Assembly: GCA_022801475.1 (NCBI GenBank) | Contig: JAAWSH010000046.1 | Span: forward strand, 1-9,266 | Length of the DNA stretch: 9,266 bases | DNA from: Acutalibacter sp. | GTDB lineage: Bacteria; Bacillota; Clostridia; Oscillospirales; Acutalibacteraceae | Direction of reading: 5' to 3' | In this document: in pieces, positions 6,384 to 9,266 of the stretch | Layout: each line of letters begins with the position of its first letter | How positions within the stretch are numbered: the first letter of the stretch is position 1 | Translations under genes and position numbers: made by a program | Notes under the pieces: generated by a model | Seen by the model: the letters and a program-made list of their open reading frames with translations, nothing else | Database searches by the model: none | What the model was told of the DNA's origin: nothing

Positions 6384-6956
6384 ATGGAAATGCCAAACCC
6401 CTTCGACAACGCAGTGATGTCTTTTGTGCAGAACCACTGCCACAACCCCTTTACCGACACGGTGTTCCCCTCCATCACTTATTTGGGCGAAAGCGGCATC
6501 GTCTGGATCGCCCTGGCGGTTCTGCTGCTGTATTTCGGCAAAAAGAGCGGCTGGCGCATCCAGGGGCTGCTGATCCTTTTCGCCATGTTGGCTGGGCTGC
6601 TCATTGGCGAAGTGACGATTAAGAACTTAGTGTGCCGGCCCCGGCCCTTCCAGCTCATTTCAAGGGACATCCACCTGCTGATCCCGCCGCCTTCTGGTTG
6701 GTCCTTTCCCTCTGGGCACAGCTGTTCCTCCTTTGCGGCGGCCACAGTGGTATTCTTCCGAGACAAACGCTGGGGCGCGGCGGCTCTGGTTTTGGCGGCC
6801 CTGATCGCTTTTTCTCGGGTGTTCCTATTGGTCCACTACCCCACCGACGTGTTGGCCGGGGCAGCGCTGGGGGTACTATGCGGCGCGGGGACTGTGCTGG
6901 TTTACCGAAAAGTCCAGGCGGCGAAAAAGGAGAAAGCGGGAGAAAAGCAAAAATAA
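6384..6956 (+). CDS. PAP2-family membrane phosphatase
   Basis: Integral membrane phosphatase of the phosphatidic acid phosphatase type 2 family, which removes phosphate from lipid phosphates such as undecaprenyl pyrophosphate or phosphatidylglycerol phosphate on the outer membrane face. The 190 residues carry all three signature motifs: K-x6-RP at 80-88 (KNLVCRPRP), PSGH at 109-112, and SR-x5-H-xxx-D at 144-155 (SRVFLLVHYPTD), with His112, His151 and Asp155 as the expected active-site residues. Hydrophobic segments lie at about 37-51, 60-77, 114-126, 132-150 and 155-174. The tail is Lys-rich and cytoplasmic. ATG 6384 is preferred over ATG 6297 because AAGAAAGGA (6367-6375) lies 8 bases before it and the extra 29 residues look non-protein-like. 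It is a single-gene unit with its own terminator. A BcrC/UppP-like wall-lipid recycling role is plausible; the substrate is not determined. Confidence 0.93.
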   Translation: MEMPNPFDNAVMSFVQNHCHNPFTDTVFPSITYLGESGIVWIALAVLLLYFGKKSGWRIQGLLILFAMLAGLLIGEVTIKNLVCRPRPFQLISRDIHLLIPPPSGWSFPSGHSCSSFAAATVVFFRDKRWGAAALVLAALIAFSRVFLLVHYPTDVLAGAALGVLCGAGTVLVYRKVQAAKKEKAGEKQK

Positions 6957-6981
6957 ACCTTGTGTCATCTGCCGGTTCAGT

Positions 6982-7016
6982 AGGCGCTGGTCCCTAATAG
7001 GGGCCGGCGCCTTTTT
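6982..7016 (+). terminator. Intrinsic terminator of the PAP2 gene
   Basis: AGGCGCTGGTCCCT (6982-6995) pairs with AGGGGCCGGCGCCT (6999-7012) over 14 bp including two G-U pairs, around an AAT loop. Five T (7012-7016) follow. Confidence 0.92.
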
Positions 7017-7021
7017 GAGTG

Positions 7022-7074
7022 GCCGGGTTCTTAGGGTTCGCTATATGCCAGTGGCATACAGCCACCCAGCCGGC
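7022..7074. repeat. Nested inverted repeat
   Basis: TATGCCA (7044-7050), a single G, and TGGCATA (7052-7058) form a perfect 7-base inverted repeat. An outer GCCGG (7022-7026) and CCGGC (7070-7074) could close a larger stem. It lies just after the PAP2 terminator and outside any gene. It may be a protein-binding dyad or a REP-like element; no second copy is seen in the window. Confidence 0.4.
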
Positions 7075-7120
7075 AAACAAAACCCACGCCCCTCCTACGC
7101 CGCCGAACGCCGTCCCGCCG

Positions 7121-7158
7121 TAAAACAAAAAGGGCATTTTCTTTTAGAAAATACCCTT
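7121..7158 (-). terminator. Leftward intrinsic terminator after the structured region
   Basis: AAGGGCATTTTC (7130-7141) pairs with GAAAATACCCTT (7147-7158) over 12 positions with one C-A mismatch, around a TTTTA loop. On the minus strand the tail is TTTTTGTTTTA (7131 to 7121). On the plus strand no T-tract follows. It starts at the base next to the closing helix of the candidate RNA and would end either that RNA or the leuA transcript. Confidence 0.85.
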
Positions 7159-7491
7159 CTGTTCTGGCGGTTTCATATTGGAATGCCTCTGTACAGGAAT
7201 CTGCCGCCTGCCAGGGTTCTTTTTACCCTTAGGGCCAGGAAATCTCCCCAGAGCCCCCACGCGCCCAGCCGCTTTGCTAGGCCTCTCGTTTACGTGGGAA
7301 TTCTGCGCACTATCTTTGCGTCCGCGCGCCGCTCTTTAAGGTCAAGACCTTGGGGCATTGTCTCAGCTGCCGGTGAAGCCGGCTGGCCTCGGGCCAGGTC
7401 AGAGCCCTCTCTGCCAGAGAGTTTCCCCAGATTGGCCGGTTCGCGGCTTGCTGGCAGGCGCTCACCCTAAACCCCGCCAGGGACTTAACAG
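7159..7491 (-). ncRNA. Candidate large structured RNA, class not recognised
   Basis: This stretch has no protein-like reading frame but rich base-pairing potential. The ends pair: CTGTTCTGGCGGTTT (7159-7173) is fully complementary to AACAG (7487-7491), CCGCCAG (7474-7480) and AAA (7469-7471), with 6- and 2-base bulges only on the right strand. Inside, CGCCTGCCAG (7205-7214) pairs perfectly with CTGGCAGGCG (7451-7460). Local hairpins sit at 7407-7421 (6 bp, GCC loop), 7383-7397 (6 bp), 7369-7383 (5 bp, sharing one base with the previous one) and 7338-7351. On the minus strand TTCCCACG pairs with CGTGGGGG enclosing GCCTAGC/GCTGGGC, an arm at about 7257-7298. A terminator follows directly. No clear promoter is seen, so it may be processed from the leuA transcript. 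I find no RNase P GAGGAAAGTCC, no tmRNA T-loop and no SRP signature. Confidence 0.55.
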
Positions 7492-7527
7492 CTCCCGCAA
7501 TATGGCCCCACACAAGGTCTCTCCAGT

Positions 7528-9222
7528 TTACTCCATGCCCTCTTTTTTCAGTTGCCGGTTCATGGCGCAGATAATGCCCTTTACCGAGGCAATGCTGATA
7601 TTACTGTCTGTACCCACACCAAAAATAATCTGCCCGTTATGCTTCAGCTGGATATAGGACACGGCCTTAGAGTCCGCCCCTGCCGAAATAGCGTGCTCGC
7701 TGTATGAGACAAACTCAAAATTGGTCAGGCCCACCCCCCGCAAAGCGTTGAAGAAAGCGTCTATGGGCCCATTGCCCTTGCCGGACACTGCCTTGGTCAC
7801 GTCGTGGTGGCGCACCGTGCCTTCAAAGTCTACCACTACTTGGCCGCTGCCCCCGTCCTCCTCAAAGATCTTGTAGGTCAACAGCTCATAGGGAGCTTTT
7901 ACGTCCAGATATTCCTCCTTAAAGATGGCGAACACCTCCTCGGGGCTGATCTCTTTCCCCTTCTGGTCGCAGGCCTTCTTCACCAGGGCGCCGAACTCGG
8001 GGTGCATGGCCTTGGGCAAAATGTAGCCAAAGCTCTGATGCATCACAAAGGCCGCGCCGCCCTTGCCGGACTGGCTGTTGATGCGGATAATCGGCTCGTA
8101 CTGGCGGCCTAGGTCCGCGGGATCTATGGGCAGGTAGGGCACCTCCCAGTAGGGGGACTGCTCCTTTTCCATATAGTTCACGCCCTTGTTAATGGCGTCC
8201 TGGTGGGACCCGGAAAAGGCGGTGAACACCAGGGCCCCGGCGTAAGGGTGGCGGGGATGCACCTTCATCTCTGTGCAGCGCTCGTACACTTCCCGGATGG
8301 CGGTCATGTGGCTGAAGTCCAGCTTGGGGTCCACGCCCTGGGAATACAGGTTCATAGCCAGGTTCATAATATCGCTGTTGCCGGTACGCTCGCCGTTGCC
8401 AAACAGGGTACCCTCCACCCGGTCGGCTCCGGCCATCATCCCCAGCTCGGTAGCGGCGGTGGCGGTGCCCCGGTCGTTGTGGGGGTGCAGACTGATAATG
8501 GCGCTGTCCCGGTGCTTCATGTTCCGGCAGCAATACTCGATCTGGTCCGCGTAGGTATTGGGGGTGCTCATCTCCACTGTGTTGGGCAGGTTGATAATCA
8601 CCGGGTTCGACCGGGTGGCGCCCAGCTCCTCCAGTACCTGGTCGCAGATAAGCACCGCGTTTTCCATCTCTGTGCCAGAGAAGCTCTCGGGAGAATACTC
8701 ATAGCGGATGTTGATATCGCTGCTTGCGGTGATCTCATCCGTCAGCTTGCGGATGAGCCGGGCCCCCTCTACAGCAATGTCAATAACCCCCTGCATATCG
8801 GTATTAAACACCACCTTACGCTGTAGGGTGGAGGTGGAGTTATAGAAGTGGACAATCACATTCTTTGCCCCGTCAATAGCCTCAAAGGTCTTGCGGATAA
8901 GGTGCTCCCTGGCCTGGACCAGCACCTGAATGGTGACGTCGTCGGGAATTAGGTCCTGGTCGATGAGGGCCCGGAGAATCTCGTACTCGGTCTCGGAAGC
9001 GGAGGGGAACCCCACCTCAATCTCCTTAAAGCCGATGTCGCACAGTAGCCGGAAAAACTCCAGCTTCTGGTCCAGGTTCATGGGGTTTACCAGGGCCTGG
9101 TTGCCGTCCCGCAGGTCCACGCTGCACCAAACAGGGGCCTGTGTAATGACCTTATCCGGCCAAGTACGGTCGGGCAGGGCAATGGGCTGGAAGGGCTTGT
9201 ACTTTTTGTAACCTACATTCAT
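7528..9222 (-). CDS. leuA: 2-isopropylmalate synthase, type 2
   Basis: First committed enzyme of leucine synthesis: condenses acetyl-CoA with 2-oxoisovalerate to 2-isopropylmalate in the cytoplasm. The 564 residues and the start region (LPDRTWPDKV at 16-25) match the long type 2 LeuA of actinobacteria, yeast and some Clostridia rather than the roughly 520-residue E. coli type. The TIM-barrel catalytic domain (about 30-310) has DLRDGNQ at 36-42 (Arg38, Asp39), the metal-binding HPHND (His246, His248) and GNGERTGN at 275-282 (Asn282). A linker (about 310-430) leads to the leucine-binding regulatory domain (about 435-564), with GKGNGPIDAFFNAL at 481-494, so feedback inhibition by leucine is expected. 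AAGGAA (minus, 9236 to 9231) with an 8-base spacer supports the ATG. No other leu genes are in view. The candidate structured RNA begins 36 bases after its stop. Confidence 0.97.
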   Translation of the reverse strand: MNVGYKKYKPFQPIALPDRTWPDKVITQAPVWCSVDLRDGNQALVNPMNLDQKLEFFRLLCDIGFKEIEVGFPSASETEYEILRALIDQDLIPDDVTIQVLVQAREHLIRKTFEAIDGAKNVIVHFYNSTSTLQRKVVFNTDMQGVIDIAVEGARLIRKLTDEITASSDINIRYEYSPESFSGTEMENAVLICDQVLEELGATRSNPVIINLPNTVEMSTPNTYADQIEYCCRNMKHRDSAIISLHPHNDRGTATAATELGMMAGADRVEGTLFGNGERTGNSDIMNLAMNLYSQGVDPKLDFSHMTAIREVYERCTEMKVHPRHPYAGALVFTAFSGSHQDAINKGVNYMEKEQSPYWEVPYLPIDPADLGRQYEPIIRINSQSGKGGAAFVMHQSFGYILPKAMHPEFGALVKKACDQKGKEISPEEVFAIFKEEYLDVKAPYELLTYKIFEEDGGSGQVVVDFEGTVRHHDVTKAVSGKGNGPIDAFFNALRGVGLTNFEFVSYSEHAISAGADSKAVSYIQLKHNGQIIFGVGTDSNISIASVKGIICAMNRQLKKEGME

Positions 9223-9266
9223 GGGAATCGTTCCTTTCCAAATTAATATAAAATAATGATAAAATT
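9223..9266 (-). promoter_or_regulatory. leuA leader, cut by the window edge
   Basis: Only 44 bases are visible. On the minus strand TATATT (9250 to 9245) is a plausible -10, and its -35 would fall at or beyond the edge. GGAACGATTCC around the Shine-Dalgarno is a small inverted repeat. Whether a T-box or leader peptide lies further upstream cannot be seen; if this -10 is used, there is no room for one. Confidence 0.35.

Noticed and set aside
6402..6408. TTCGACA (reverse 0A box) near the PAP2 start
   Set aside because: It lies inside coding sequence as the codons for Phe-Asp-Asn, and one such match is expected by chance.
7335..7370. TPP-riboswitch-like GCTGAGACAATGCCC on the minus strand
   Set aside because: The second half of the TPP aptamer (GAACCTGAT...GTAATGCCAGCG) is absent.
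7015..7470. Plus-strand open frame of 151 codons in the gene-free stretch
   Set aside because: No ribosome binding site or known domain; Arg/Pro/Ser-rich composition. It also crosses a leftward terminator and the candidate structured RNA.
7310..7513. Minus-strand open frame of 67 codons within the structured region
   Set aside because: No clear Shine-Dalgarno and no family resemblance; base pairing explains the sequence better.
7405..7527. Glycine-riboswitch-like words (GGAGAGACC and GAAACTCTC on the minus strand)
   Set aside because: The core GCACCGAAGGGGCAA-type segment is missing, the second word sits in a simple hairpin, and no glycine gene follows on that strand.

Overview
The window looks like chromosomal DNA of a Gram-positive, spore-former-lineage Clostridia, plausibly a GC-rich gut member of the Oscillospiraceae/Ruminococcaceae type. 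This rests on a Spo0A-family regulator with a well-preserved DNA-binding domain, strong AGGAGG-type ribosome binding sites, sigma-A-like promoters, hairpin-plus-T-tract terminators and moderately GC-rich coding sequence. The genus is an inference and was not tested. I saw no mobile element, tRNA, rRNA or CRISPR array.

Left part (1-2543): a family 2 glycosyltransferase runs leftwards off the window edge. Behind it, in the divergent gap, lies a compact unit on the same strand: a near-consensus promoter, a possible 33-residue ORF and a terminator-like hairpin only 17 bases before the glycosyltransferase start. A 457-residue MATE efflux transporter runs rightwards and ends at a very strong hairpin terminator.

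Middle (2590-6259): a rightward spo0A-type gene has its own promoter. Its C-terminal DNA-binding domain is canonical, but its receiver domain keeps the phosphoacceptor Asp while losing the usual acidic pocket, Thr and Lys residues. Two perfect 0A boxes (TGTCGAA) lie in the gaps on either side of it. A large P-type calcium ATPase converges on it from the right, and the spo0A terminator overlaps the last bases of the ATPase gene.

Right part (6260-9266): divergent from the ATPase is a small PAP2-family membrane phosphatase with a good terminator. Then comes about 510 bases without a protein gene. On the minus strand this stretch folds well: a bipartite closing helix (7159-7173 with 7469-7491), a 10-bp long-range helix, several local hairpins, and an intrinsic terminator directly after the closing helix. 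It could be a structured non-coding RNA of about 335 nt that I cannot assign to a known class, and it is the most interesting unexplained element here. The last gene, leftward, is a type 2 leuA (2-isopropylmalate synthase), whose stop codon lies only 36 bases before this RNA.

The genes do not form one pathway. They are mostly single-gene units with private promoters and terminators: cell-surface glycosylation, drug/toxin export, developmental regulation, calcium export, lipid-phosphate hydrolysis and leucine biosynthesis.
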